From assembly GCF_032362555.1 (NCBI RefSeq), contig NC_083517.1, forward strand, positions 4,050,001-4,114,000: DNA of 64,000 nucleotides, given 5' to 3'. Made by a program: the position numbers and the translations under genes. Below, piece by piece: positions 34,737 to 45,411 of this stretch (position 1 is its first letter; the number at the start of each line of letters is the position of its first letter). The notes beneath the pieces were generated by a model. The model ran no database searches, was not told where the DNA came from, and saw nothing but the letters and a program-made list of their open reading frames with translations. The DNA comes from Amyelois transitella (Eukaryota; Arthropoda; Insecta; Lepidoptera; Pyralidae).

Positions 34737-37700
34737 ATGGAGCAGAAAAATATAAATACTTTAAGTGAAAATATTGACAAAAGTGATGAAAATTCAGCTG
34801 ATTTGGACCAAGCCCTCGCAGTTGTAGGTAAGTAGCTACTGAAATAAATTTATTTGTTAAGTAATATATACATTTTTATATACATTTTAATTCGGCTTAT
34901 TAACACTAACATATCTGTTATTGACAAAAAATAAAACCAGGTCAATAAACTTTTGGGTTTACAACATACAATAAAAATTAAGATTCGTTTTATAAACTAT
35001 TCTGAAAACTACTTACACTGAAAATCCTGATTATGTACGAGAGTTATGCGTGATGTGTACCTACTCATTGGTCGATAATTTCAAAGATTCAGTAACCGGC
35101 AATACTTATGAAGTCAATTAATTCGATGTAGTTGAATAATTAAATTTCGTAATTATTTTTAATGAAACAGCTTTATTTACAAACTAAAGCCGTTGAATTA
35201 TAAAATGTATCGGTTTAGCCTAATAGAAGCCTAGCTAGAACAATAATACTGCTAGGTAGTGTTTGTAGCGCCTCCTATAAAATAAGGATTGAAGTAATCC
35301 CAAAAAACTCAATATAAAGTCTTTCACGTTTTTTTAGAACCAATAAGTTTCTCAGTCAATACTTTTGTCCGTAAATTTCAAACATATTCGATCCATATCA
35401 ATCATCTCCATACCTAAATGTTAATAGATTAGTTGTCCCTTTTAATTTTTAATTACATTGAGCCATTCAACGATCAATACCCGACCCGGTCAGGTCATGA
35501 CTATTATCTAAATTACAAGTCGTAATCCGACCCTGGCTTGAGAATGTTTATCAATTGCGTTTTGTTTTATAAAAACTGAATAAGTTGTCAAGGCGCCATC
35601 CGTTCATGGCGTAAGGCAATTTAGGGGGAGGGCGTCCTCCATGTCTATTTTTTCTTAAGGGTGGGTAAGGGTTGTTGTTGATAGTTTTAATGTAAAGTAA
35701 AAGGACAGGTATGGATTAACGATTTCCTTGACAACGGACTCGGACAGTCTTAAAAAAAATAGTAAAAAGGTTTTTCATCGCTACGAGACCAGCTTGAAAG
35801 CTATGTTGCACTAGATGAATTTGGATGTTTATCCTCTTGTTGGCCTTTTACGATAGAATTAGTTGAGTAAGTTGTTAAGTCAAAAAGGCGTCTTCTTTTG
35901 GCTGGTGAGACGTTTAGATTATAATAACAGGTATCTTCACATTTCAGCATCATCAGTATTAATACCTTTATCTTTCCGCCAGGCATGGGATGGTACAACA
36001 TTAAATACTCGCTAGTACTCGCTTTGTTCCTGATAGCGTCGATTGTGGAACCTATGGGATACTCTTTCGTCCTGCCGGCAGCTAAATGTGACTTGGACAT
36101 GACGGACGCTCAAAGGGGGATCATCTCTTCAGTGCCATACTTAGGTTGGTAACTCTTAAACTTTTTTACCATATACATACCAGGTCATTATTCTTTACGG
36201 GGTAGACATACAATTGATTGAACATGGAATTGATATGCAGAAACAGGATCAGGTCGGTAGCTCATCACCTTAAATAAGAAAGTCAGAACATCCTTGATGT
36301 ATTTCACAAACAATGTTTTTTCTTCACTACCAACCAGAACAACATGGAACTTTCGTACCAACCGCCGAACTTACCTACTTAGTGATCATCAGTTACATGA
36401 AAAAAAATATATCCAAGTTATTGTTAAAATAATCTCGAAACTGGCATTTTGTTACCTACGCTGCGCACCGGTTAAGGTAGAAAAATGCAAGAACTTATCG
36501 TATATTCTGTATCGTATATTCGTTCCTGTATTATGTAACGGTTCTAATAATTTTGTTCGGGTTATGGGCGTACTTCTCTACATATCACAGCCAATATAAT
36601 TGAAGGCAAAGCCAACGGGAACAGACCTACTATGAAACTATCTCTTGGAAACTATTAACCATATCGTGATAACACAACAATAGTCATTTAAACAATTTCT
36701 TTCGAAGAAAATTTAACATTCAAGGCAACAAAGGAATACCTGCCCTGCTTATAAACTGGCATTACCTAATTGGAATACTCTTTTAATTATAAAATACAAC
36801 TGCTTTCCGTAAAACCGTCTCAATTATGAGATTTATTTGACAGCTCCTCAAATGCGCAGAAAGCCAGACACATTATGCCTTTAAATTCAAGTATAATACA
36901 GCATTTCTAGACCTATCTAGAAATGCTGTATTATACTTGAATTTAAATTCTTTTTCCATAGTCTGTCTCCGTCTCATATATTATTTTATTCTTATTGTTC
37001 TTTTATGTTCTTGAAACATGATTTTGAGGATGCACTATTGTCATTCTCCCATAGTTACTTAACGATTAAATAGAAGGGCGTTTAATTAATTTTCTCTGAA
37101 ACAATTGTTGATATTAATAACACGCAATCGACTTCGTATATAATTACCTACTTTCAATGATCTTTTACATTATTCATCTAGTACCCAATGTTAGATTAAA
37201 TTATCTATATTTATGTTATTTTTTTTTTCTTCTTTTATCTTAATTAATTTTTAAGAAGGGCGATTTATTGCAAAAAGTTAGAACCAGGATGGCAGCGTGC
37301 GTTAAAAATTTCTTAAAACATACATTATCTAAATAAAATTACGCGTCTTTGCCGGACGGTTAGGGAGATAGGTACTTTATCACTCCAGTTAAATATTAAT
37401 CTATTTAGCGAAAAAATAATAATATTATTTTAGGTATATTAAATATGAAAAAACTGATGACAAAATATGGGATGCTCAAGCGGGATTTCGAAAGGGAATG
37501 GGATGTACTGATCAGGTCTTTTCCTTGCGGTGCATAGCCGAAAAGTTTTTGGCCAAGAGTCAAAAAGTCTATTGCACATTCGTAGATCTGGAAAAGGCCT
37601 ATGACAGAGTTGAGAGGAATGAATTGTGGTCAGCACTTTCTATGCATGGGGTGAGCAGTCTCTTAATACGAGCACTGAAATCCTTATATGAGGATTCGAG

Positions 37701-40700
37701 TGCTTGTGTCAGGATAAACGGAGCGCACACTGAGTGGTTTAAGATTGAGAAAGGCGTTAGGCAAGGATGTGTTGCGTCACCGTGGCTGTTCAACCTATTT
37801 ATGGATAGCTGTTTGACAGATTTGAAAGAGTCTAAAAGTGGATTAAGGATGAATGAGTTACTCGTCAAATGTCTGCTCTATGCCGACGATCAGGTTATAC
37901 TGGCGTCATCAGCGGAGGAGTTACAGGAGATGGTAAACTGTATGCATGAAGCTTTAAAAGAGAAAGGAATGAAAGTGAACGTAAGTAAAACTAAAACACT
38001 GGTTTTTGAAATGGAGATAGAAATGACAGCATGTAATATTTTGATTGGAGGAGAAAAAGTGGAGCAAGTGAAAGAGTTTGTATATCTAGGATCAAAGTTT
38101 ACATCAGATGGCAAGTATGATAGTGATATTGAAAGGAGAGTGAACGCGGGGAACATGGTGAATGGAGCTTTGCATGCCTTTATGAGCAGTCAGAAACTAT
38201 CCAAAAAGGCTCGACTGGCTGTGCACAGGGGCGTGTTGGTCCCGACATTAATGTATGGGAGTGAAAGTTGGGTATGGCAAAAGAAGCATGAAAGCAGAAT
38301 AAATGCAGTGGAAATGAGAGCGTTAAGGAGTATGATGGGTGTGAAATTGAGTGACAGGATAAGGAACAGCGTGATAAGGGAATGTTGTGATGTGAAAGAA
38401 GATGTAGTTACAGGAATAGAAAAGGGTATGTTAAGATGGTTCGGTCATGTGGAGAGGATGAATGAAAGCAGGTTGACTAAGCAGATATACAAGGAGAGTG
38501 TGGAGGGAAAGGTCGGAGTGGGAAGACCTAGACGAACGTATCTTGATCAAATTAAGGACGTCCTGGTAAAGGGTCAGGTCAAAAGTACCCGAAACCGCCG
38601 AGCTTGTATGAAGAGAGTTATGAATGTGGACGAAGCGAAAGAAGTATGCAGAGATCGTGGCAAGTGGAAAGAGGTAGTCTCTGCCTACCCCTCCGGGAAA
38701 GAGGCGTGATTTTATGTATGTATGTATGTATGTATATTAAATATATTCTCCTTAACGTAATCTGGGATAGGTTCCTCTGATAATAAAAAGTAACGGAAGT
38801 CGGAGGGCAATCGCTCCGTGTCATAATAATTTTCCATAGCCGTATCATAATCATAGGCGTATCCCGCGACAAATGCCGGGAAGTGATAATGCAAAGGCAA
38901 AATCACTCTTCTTCTTCCTGGCATTAGCCATCAGGTTACATTTTCACCTCTCTAGAAAGGAGCCTCGGGTCGCCTTTGACCATGATCATGGATTAGGTAA
39001 GTCAGGTTTTTACTTGAAGCGATTTCCGTCTTGACACATCGAATATCCTAAATGCTTTAAAACAAAAACACTAGCCAACTAGTTTGGTTTAACAACCAGT
39101 AGGCTAGAGAAATTTAAATACTAGCATACAATAAAAATATACCGATGGGTAAAAAAAATATATCCTTAATGAACAGGTTTCCCCACGATGTTGCGCCTCT
39201 ACGTGCATCACCACGCAAAAAATATTAGGTTAAAATCAATCAATGAGACTCCTGTTATGTTATTTTCCAATTTCAGGGATCGTAGTGACGTCATTCCCGT
39301 GGGGCTACCTGGTTGATACGCGAGGCCGAAAAAGGATGATAATCTTCAGTTCCCTAGCGGCCGGCTTGTTCGGAGTAGTGTCGGCTTTCATGCCGGAACT
39401 CGTCAGTTTTACAATCTTCAAAACTATTACAGCCCTATGGTATCTTGTTACTTTCTTAAAATACTGCATAAATCAAATTCTTTGTTACGCCAGACATTTA
39501 TTTTGAAAATTCGCTCCTCGCGCAACTTTGCTCGCACACATTGTTGTTTATCGCAAATCCTACAAGAACAGTTTTTTTTTTTCGGAATAAAATGTAATTT
39601 TTGTCCTTTTTTCAAGTATTTGTTAGGGCTCAAGGCGCGCTCAACTTCGTGCACACAATGGCCTATTTTCTTATTCCCGTGGGAATGTCGGGAAATCGTC
39701 GGAAATCGTCTCGAGTGCTCCCTATACTATCTAAAGAACATTATTGCCAAATTAACGATATTTATAGTTAAATAGATTTATCCCGCAGCGATAAACGACA
39801 GGTCATCAGGTCAAGTGTACCCGTAACCGATGATTTTACATGAAGAGAGTTATAAATGTGGATAAAGCGAAAGAACTATGCAGGTTTAGTGCCAAGTGGA
39901 AAAATGTAGTCTATGCCTTTTCTCTGGAAAAGAGTTATAATATTATATTCCGATTTCTGTGTGTATACGACGTTGTACGCGAACGTAGCCGTGGGCCAAA
40001 GCTAGTTGTGATTGAATAAATATGTTGCCAGCATAGCGTGTCCAGCAGCCGTTCCATACACGTTCATTGGGGAGATGCTGCCTCTACGTCACAGGGACAT
40101 CACATTGTCAATCACCAACGCCATGCAGATATTTGGATCCACTCTTGTACCTGGTAAGTCATTATATGAAATATTTTTCTTAATAACTACTCTTTTCCCC
40201 GCGATACAGAGTCCATGAAATGCGTGATCATTGGCCATTCGGATTCACATTGATTATGATGTGGAAAGTCCACATTAATGGAAAAATTAAGTCTTACTTT
40301 TTACAATTGAATAAATTATGCCTATCCTGTAGCCAGTAATGTCGTTGCCCTTACGGATATCACATGCGTCCCGGTGACATTATCAAAGTTTTGTGTTGGT
40401 CATCTTTTTCTTCAATTCTATGATTTTCAGTGCTTGGTTTTGGCATACTGCCCCTTAACTTCAGATCGAACTTTGGAGCATATGATTTTAGACCGTGGCG
40501 TCTGCTTTGCATACTGTATTCCTGCACATTCTTCATCGCTGCATTCCTCATGAGTTTTGGACCGGAGAGCCCGAAGTATCTCTTATCGCAAGGCAAATAT
40601 GATGAGGCATTAAAAGTATTGCAGAATATGTATGCGGGAAATAAAGGCAAATCACCAGAAGACTTTCCGGTAAGTACCTCCGACAATTTTAGCCATAGGT

Positions 40701-43700
40701 ATAAAAATCATATTACGCGAAACTGTCGCATGTGGGCAATGATTCTTGGTAAATAAGAAACACAAATTAGTACACCAATATGCGTAATATACTAATTATC
40801 TTACACGTGAAAACACTAATAGATCTAAACAATCTGGTTAATATAAGAACATTATTCTTATTCGATGGTACCAGAAAGTAGGCAGTAAGTATAGATAAAG
40901 GGATATTTTTATTGTATTACTTGTTTTTGATGTTTATATTTTTTAATCAATGTTCGTCTAGAGGTACTATGTCCAGTCAATTCAAATATTGTGAGGTCTT
41001 TATTCCTTAAATATTGAAACACGTTTCCTGCTATTTTGTTAAAGCAATCTAATTAAGCAATATAATTTTTTTTAAGAAATTGAGAAAACATAAAACATGT
41101 AGGTATTGAATTAACTGTAAAAGTGCCTAAGCAGAAAAATAGACAGTTTAGAACTTTGAGTTACTTATACTCGTACCGAAATGATAAGGATGAGACAACA
41201 TAATTCAGTTTATCGTTATGTCTTTGAAAAATCTTATCTAATTGAAAATAATGGAAGTTGATTGTTATCATCGGATATGTGCCTCCAAGCTGTAAATGTA
41301 GTAACTAGGCAAAGGTAATCGGCTCATAAAATCACTATATGATTTATTATACATACCTATTGAGTGCCAATTAAACAAATGGGAGACGACATGAGGCCAT
41401 GCTGAAAGTCGATCACATTTTGTGGATACAAAGGCAAAGATAGGTATTGCACACTGAAGGATTTGTAAGATAAGACTATATTGTCGGTGACTCTCAGACG
41501 TACTGCACTTTAAGTAACAATCGCCGACTGGATCCTTGGTCGTTTTAGCCACGCAATAACTACCTAAGTATATTCCTATTTCTCAAATCCGACTATACAA
41601 GTAGGTAATATTAACACCACCGGATAGCTCAGTTCCACACTCCCTGATTACGGAATCCGCCTCTCGCTACAGTAATCAAAAGTGCAGTCATCCCTCTGTC
41701 TTGAAATATGAAGACCCATTGCCGACCCGTCGCATCTTTTGTCAACATCTTGACCATCTTTTAACTACAGTTTATAACACAAAAAATATTTTCAGATAAA
41801 AAAACTGAAAGTGCCGCCCGCTAGTACCGAAGAAAAACTTAGTTTCTTGCAATCACTAAAAATCCAATCGGTCCCGCTATTACGGCGTCCCTACTTGAAG
41901 TGGATGGCTTTAAACGGATTCCTTTTATTCGGCGTATTTAGTATGTGAGTGTATTTTTATTTGTATATTGTTAAATAACTATGATCTATGATCCTATCTC
42001 ATAATCGAAGTAGACCGTACCTTCTGACACTTTCATGAAAAGAAAGAATGCCACTATCAGCTTCATCAGGCTTAATAGTGAAATTGATCTACAGATAGTG
42101 ACTGAGTGAGGTTGCTTGCACAAGAATCCCAAGTTTAATAGCCTTTAGCCAAGGGTATACCTTGATTGACTTTTGCAAACTGCGCGGAAAGAGAAGGAGT
42201 TAGCACATATTGTGTCTTTTTCCGCTACCAGACCAGCCGGCTTTTATTTTAATCTTAGATTTAAATTATAATTAAAGATTTCACCATGTTGCACTGAATG
42301 TTTTTATAATCAAGTAAATAAGATAGTTATTTATTTATGGCTTACATTATTTATTACTTTTATCTTATATCTAATTTATTATTTAACACTTTCGTTACGA
42401 TAATTACGACGATAATTCTTTTATCTTCATTACGTGCATTGTTCATTATTGTCCGCAACGATACCTGCTGCTGGCCTAATGATAATCCTTTAAGATAAAC
42501 AAATATTTAGTACAATGAAACTATCTTTTCACGTTCAAGAAAAAATAACCAATTTCATGCGAAAGGACAGATTTCCGACTCAAGGCACCTATAATAAAGT
42601 CTTCCTTTGAACGTTATAATATGGTCAGCTGCAGATATCAGTTTTCAATTAGGTTTTAAGTCAATAGAATGGTTTATTTATTTTATTCTTCTATCACTAA
42701 TTTCACCTAACATAGTCTTAATATCATTTACCGTGATCTTTCCTACTTCGAAACCATTTTGAACTTCCTATTTCATTTTAAGGCTCTTTAGGGTATGATT
42801 TTACTTTCTTTACATAGGTACCGTTTATTGTTACAAGGTACCTACATTTATATTTTATGTATTTAAATTTTTCAGATTAAATGGCCTATACATGTGGGTC
42901 CCTGACGTATTGAATCGAGTGCTGACTGGCGACAGCGAGGGATTGACTGCCTGCGGAGTCATAGCCCAAGGACTGAATCAGGTTAAACTGAAGTAAATTG
43001 CTATTTGTGAATTGCCAACATAGGTTATAGTGGTTTTGAAACTAGAATGTGCCACCCTGACATTCTTCCTTTGGTAAGGCTGTAAGACTGCCTGTCCATT
43101 GACGCGGAACGAGGCAGCGACGAAGCGAAGAAGCGACATGACACGACACAACAAGCGAGATACAATAGGTACGATTGCGGAGCGGAAATTTTATGCAATG
43201 TCATTGGTCAATATGTTATCGCATCTCTGCTCCGTATGACTATATTTAACGCTTTTTTGCAAAGACTGGTTAACTAACCGATACAACAATTTTGTGTTTG
43301 TCACATTTTTATAACAAAGTACCTATATAAAAACTTCGTCTGTTATATAGTTACTTAACTTACAAAGTCTTAAAATGTAATAACTGTTCTCCATTTAGAT
43401 ATTATACTCACTAATACTACTTCACTATCTTTCAGACAATTGAAGAAACAAAATGTGACGACAGCATAGACACAATGACTTTTGTCATCAACTCGATCGC
43501 TACAGTTAGCTGTGCCTTCATAGCCTTAGCCGTCAGTATAACGGTCAAATTCATCGGTAAAAAGGTTCTTCTAATCCTGGTCTTCTTGGTCATTGGCATT
43601 TTCTGTGTCCTCATCAACCACGTGACTCAAGACATGGTATTCGCTGTTCTGCTGTCATCGATTCCGTTAACCGCCTTGGCTATTGGGCCGGTCAACGCTT

Positions 43701-44706
43701 CGTCGGTGGGAATTTTCCCAACGCATCTTAGGTACGTAGATGGGTATACCTACTGTGAATGAGCGATGCTTAGACCGAGTCAGAGATTATAATACTAGTA
43801 CAGATGAACAATCACGAAAGAATACGTTAACGCAAATATTTATTGGTACACAATTAAGCATCAGTTTTTACTGGAAAGTTTCCACCTCAGAATAATAACT
43901 AATTATGTACACATACATGCCAACAGATGGCGTCCCTTCATTGAAATATCGTCACCAAGCGTATATCGTTCCATCCTGATCAGGTAGCGAAGAAAAAACG
44001 TGCGCCAGCTCTTTTCCCGTGCAGGATGTAAAGGTCGATCAAGGAAATGACTAATTTACTTGGGATTCTCTTTAAAGGCAACGGGCGAGCAACCTGTACC
44101 ATCTCTTAATCACAATAATCTATTCAGCTGAATGATGCCTAGGCCATTCAGCCTTCGAGACTGTTGACTCTGTCCACCCGAAAGGGACAGAGACAAACTT
44201 GTATGAATATTTGTTTGTATTTATATACCCTTTTTTTTATAACAGAGGCATGGCTGTCAGTCTGACGATGATGGTGGGTCGATGTGGTTCCATCGTGGGC
44301 ACTAATGTGGCAGGAGTCATGATAAATGCTGCGTGTGAAGCCACCTTCTATATGTTTGGTGGATTACTGTTGGGTAAATATTTTTAACGACAGCGAAATA
44401 TTTGTAGTCATATTTTTTCGTAGCGTTCTTAAAGTTGTTTATAGACTTTGTAAATGTGGTGTACCTAAGTATATAGATCGGCGGCTGGCCGCTATTAACG
44501 GACGTTGACATTACATAATTTTTACTTCATTCTTATCGAAACAAAGTGGGGGATTTATGATTAGGCTTATCAAATTTCGTGTTCTTTTTACGTATGTTTG
44601 TTTAGACAAATTTATCTTGTTTTCAGTATGCAGCGTCGCATCACTTCTTGTACCGAAAGCAAAAACAGAACCACCCACTATAAACGAGAAAGTTACAAGA
44701 TTATAA
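34737..44706 (+). CDS. SV2-like major facilitator superfamily transporter
   Basis: Complete gene of ten exons: 34737-34827, 35983-36144, 39277-39439, 40032-40153, 40431-40669, 41796-41944, 42876-42981, 43436-43731, 44246-44373 and 44627-44706. They encode 511 residues, with all phases consistent. A polar N-terminus of about 30 residues leads to GMGWYNIKYSLVLALFLIAS (TM1). Typical motifs follow: YLVDTRGRKRM after TM2 (the MFS D-x-x-G-R-K loop) and PAAVPYTFIGEMLPLRHRD. RPWRLLC and GPESPKYLLSQGKYDEAL precede the large central loop, and six more membrane segments follow. The order and motifs match insect proteins named synaptic vesicle glycoprotein 2-like, a group related to the SLC22 organic-ion transporters. 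The substrate is unknown. Intron 2 carries a recent LINE insertion, and a Helitron end lies 20-odd bases before exon 4. Confidence 0.9.
36170..36290 (-). mobile_element. SINE family A tail-proximal fragment
   Basis: ATACATACCAGGTCATTATT CTTTACGGGGTAGACA and GGAATTGATATGCAG, then GGTAGCTCATCACCT, follow the family order. It is strongly diverged and lies in transporter intron 2. Confidence 0.5.
36880..36947. repeat. Perfect inverted repeat, 32-bp arms and 4-base loop
   Basis: The left arm 36880-36911 (starting TTTAAATTCAAGTATAATAC) is the exact reverse complement of 36916-36947. The loop is CCTA. It lies in intron 2 of the transporter. The absence of mismatches over 32 bp suggests a recent or maintained structure. 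Confidence 0.95.
37333..37376 (-). mobile_element. LINE 3' end fragment
   Basis: TAAAATTACGCGTCTTTGCC GGACGGTTAGGGAGA is the reverse complement of a diverged LINE 3' end. It lies 70 bases left of the young LINE insertion and in the opposite orientation. Confidence 0.55.
37447..38732 (+). mobile_element. 5'-truncated non-LTR retrotransposon with intact RT C-terminal frame
   Basis: The open frame (from about 37447 to the TGA at 38707-38709) begins inside reverse transcriptase. Visible motifs are DAQAGFRKGMGCTDQVFSLR, FVDLEKAYDRVERNELW, GVRQGCVASPWLFNLFMD, LLYADDQVILASSAEEL and GMKVNVSKTKTLVF. The C-terminal part has PTLMYGSESWVWQKK, RWFGHVERMNESRLT and GRPRRTY. The catalytic YADD is intact and no stop interrupts more than 400 codons. 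The 3' end is a (TATG)n run. The element is flanked by TATATTAAATAT at 37435-37446 and again at 38733-38744. This is a target-site duplication from target-primed insertion. The N-terminal endonuclease part is missing, so this copy cannot move by itself. The family resembles RTE-like elements widely annotated in moths; the exact clade is not certain. Confidence 0.9.
38745..38924 (-). pseudogene. Protein-like fragment interrupted by the LINE
   Basis: The minus strand encodes about 60 residues with strong coding character: PGRRRVILPLHYHFPAFVAG, YAYDYDTAMENYYDTERLPS and DFRYFLLSEEPIPDYVKEN in order. The GC-rich codon choice differs from the intron around it. Upstream in the same frame there is a stop. 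Downstream, the frame would run on across the LINE target site into a stop about ten codons later. I see no convincing splice sites, so this is more likely a gene remnant or retrocopy fragment than a live exon. The parent protein is not recognised. Confidence 0.4.
39795..39945 (+). mobile_element. Old LINE 3' end copy
   Basis: CAGGTCAAGTGTACCCGTAA, CATGAAGAGAGTTATAAATG TGGATAAAGCGAAAGAA and GTGCCAAGTGGAAAAATGTA line up with the last 150 bases of the LINE at 37447-38732, with indels. Confidence 0.7.
39975..40010. mobile_element. Helitron-like terminus before transporter exon 4
   Basis: ACGCGAACGTAGCCGTGGGC CAAAGCTAGTTG matches the terminal region of the small Helitron family. The end lies about 22 bases from the exon 4 start. 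Confidence 0.45.
42000..42225 (-). mobile_element. SINE family A, diverged copy
   Basis: AGTAGACCGTACC, GGCTTAATAGTGAAATTGAT, ATAGTGACTGAGTGAGGTTG CTTGC and AAGAATCCCAAGTTTAATAG keep the family order. It lies in transporter intron 6. Confidence 0.6.
44060..44200 (+). mobile_element. SINE family A, 3' half
   Basis: GGGATTCTCTTTAAAGGCAA CGGGCGAGCAACCTGT and TTCAGCCTTCGAGACTGTTG ACTCTGTCCACCCG match the second half of the family. It lies in transporter intron 8, 45 bases before exon 9. Confidence 0.6.
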
Positions 44707-44914
44707 AAAAAAAAAGATTGTATAAAATAAGTCAAAAAGTTGTAAAAGTTTCGAACAAGTAGAGATAGTTATTTTTTTATGTTGAAAATATTGTTACCTG
44801 AATGTACAATTAAGTCTGTGATTTTTAGTTAATTCAAAATATTTTATGTCTACTATATTAGTATTAAAAGGAAAAATTCTGCTTTCAAAACTCATTTAAT
44901 TATTTGTAAGTCTT

Positions 44915-44920
44915 AATAAA
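44915..44920 (+). terminator. Polyadenylation signal candidate of the SV2-like gene
   Basis: AATAAA lies 209 bases past the TAA stop. The next gene converges from the right, with its own candidate signal at 45199-45204. Confidence 0.5.
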
Positions 44921-45198
44921 ATGGTAAAACCAAATCATATTTTAATATACCTATATAAAATAATGTTTACATAAAAACAAAATACAGTTATTTGGATTTT
45001 CATAAAATAATACTTTTAACACTGGAATGATTAGAAAACAAACTTGGTAAAACGGAAGGTAGTTCCAATTTATTATTTACATTTTTGCTGACGACCGTAA
45101 TTGATATCTTGTCTATTCTGATATATAAAAGATAATATTAGTTATAGTTAAAACATGAATTGAAACAAATTATCAAATTAAAATATATGAGACAATTA

Positions 45199-45204
45199 TT
45201 TATT
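45199..45204 (-). terminator. Polyadenylation signal candidate of WWOX
   Basis: The minus strand reads AATAAA 208 bases past the WWOX stop codon. If both signals are used, the convergent transcripts end about 280 bases apart. Confidence 0.5.
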
Positions 45205-45411
45205 CCTTCCATACCTTTGTCTCCGATTTTCTTGCACATACTGTTTAAACACAATATATTTTGAATATATAGCAAATTTTGCATGTCTTCTTATACCTAT
45301 GCTATATATAAAATATTTTTTTAATTTAAAAAAATGCTGTGAAACCGCTCCACTCAAATATCATTTTACCCAAATTCTTTGGTGAACTATCGGCAATACA
45401 TCGTTGTTTCG

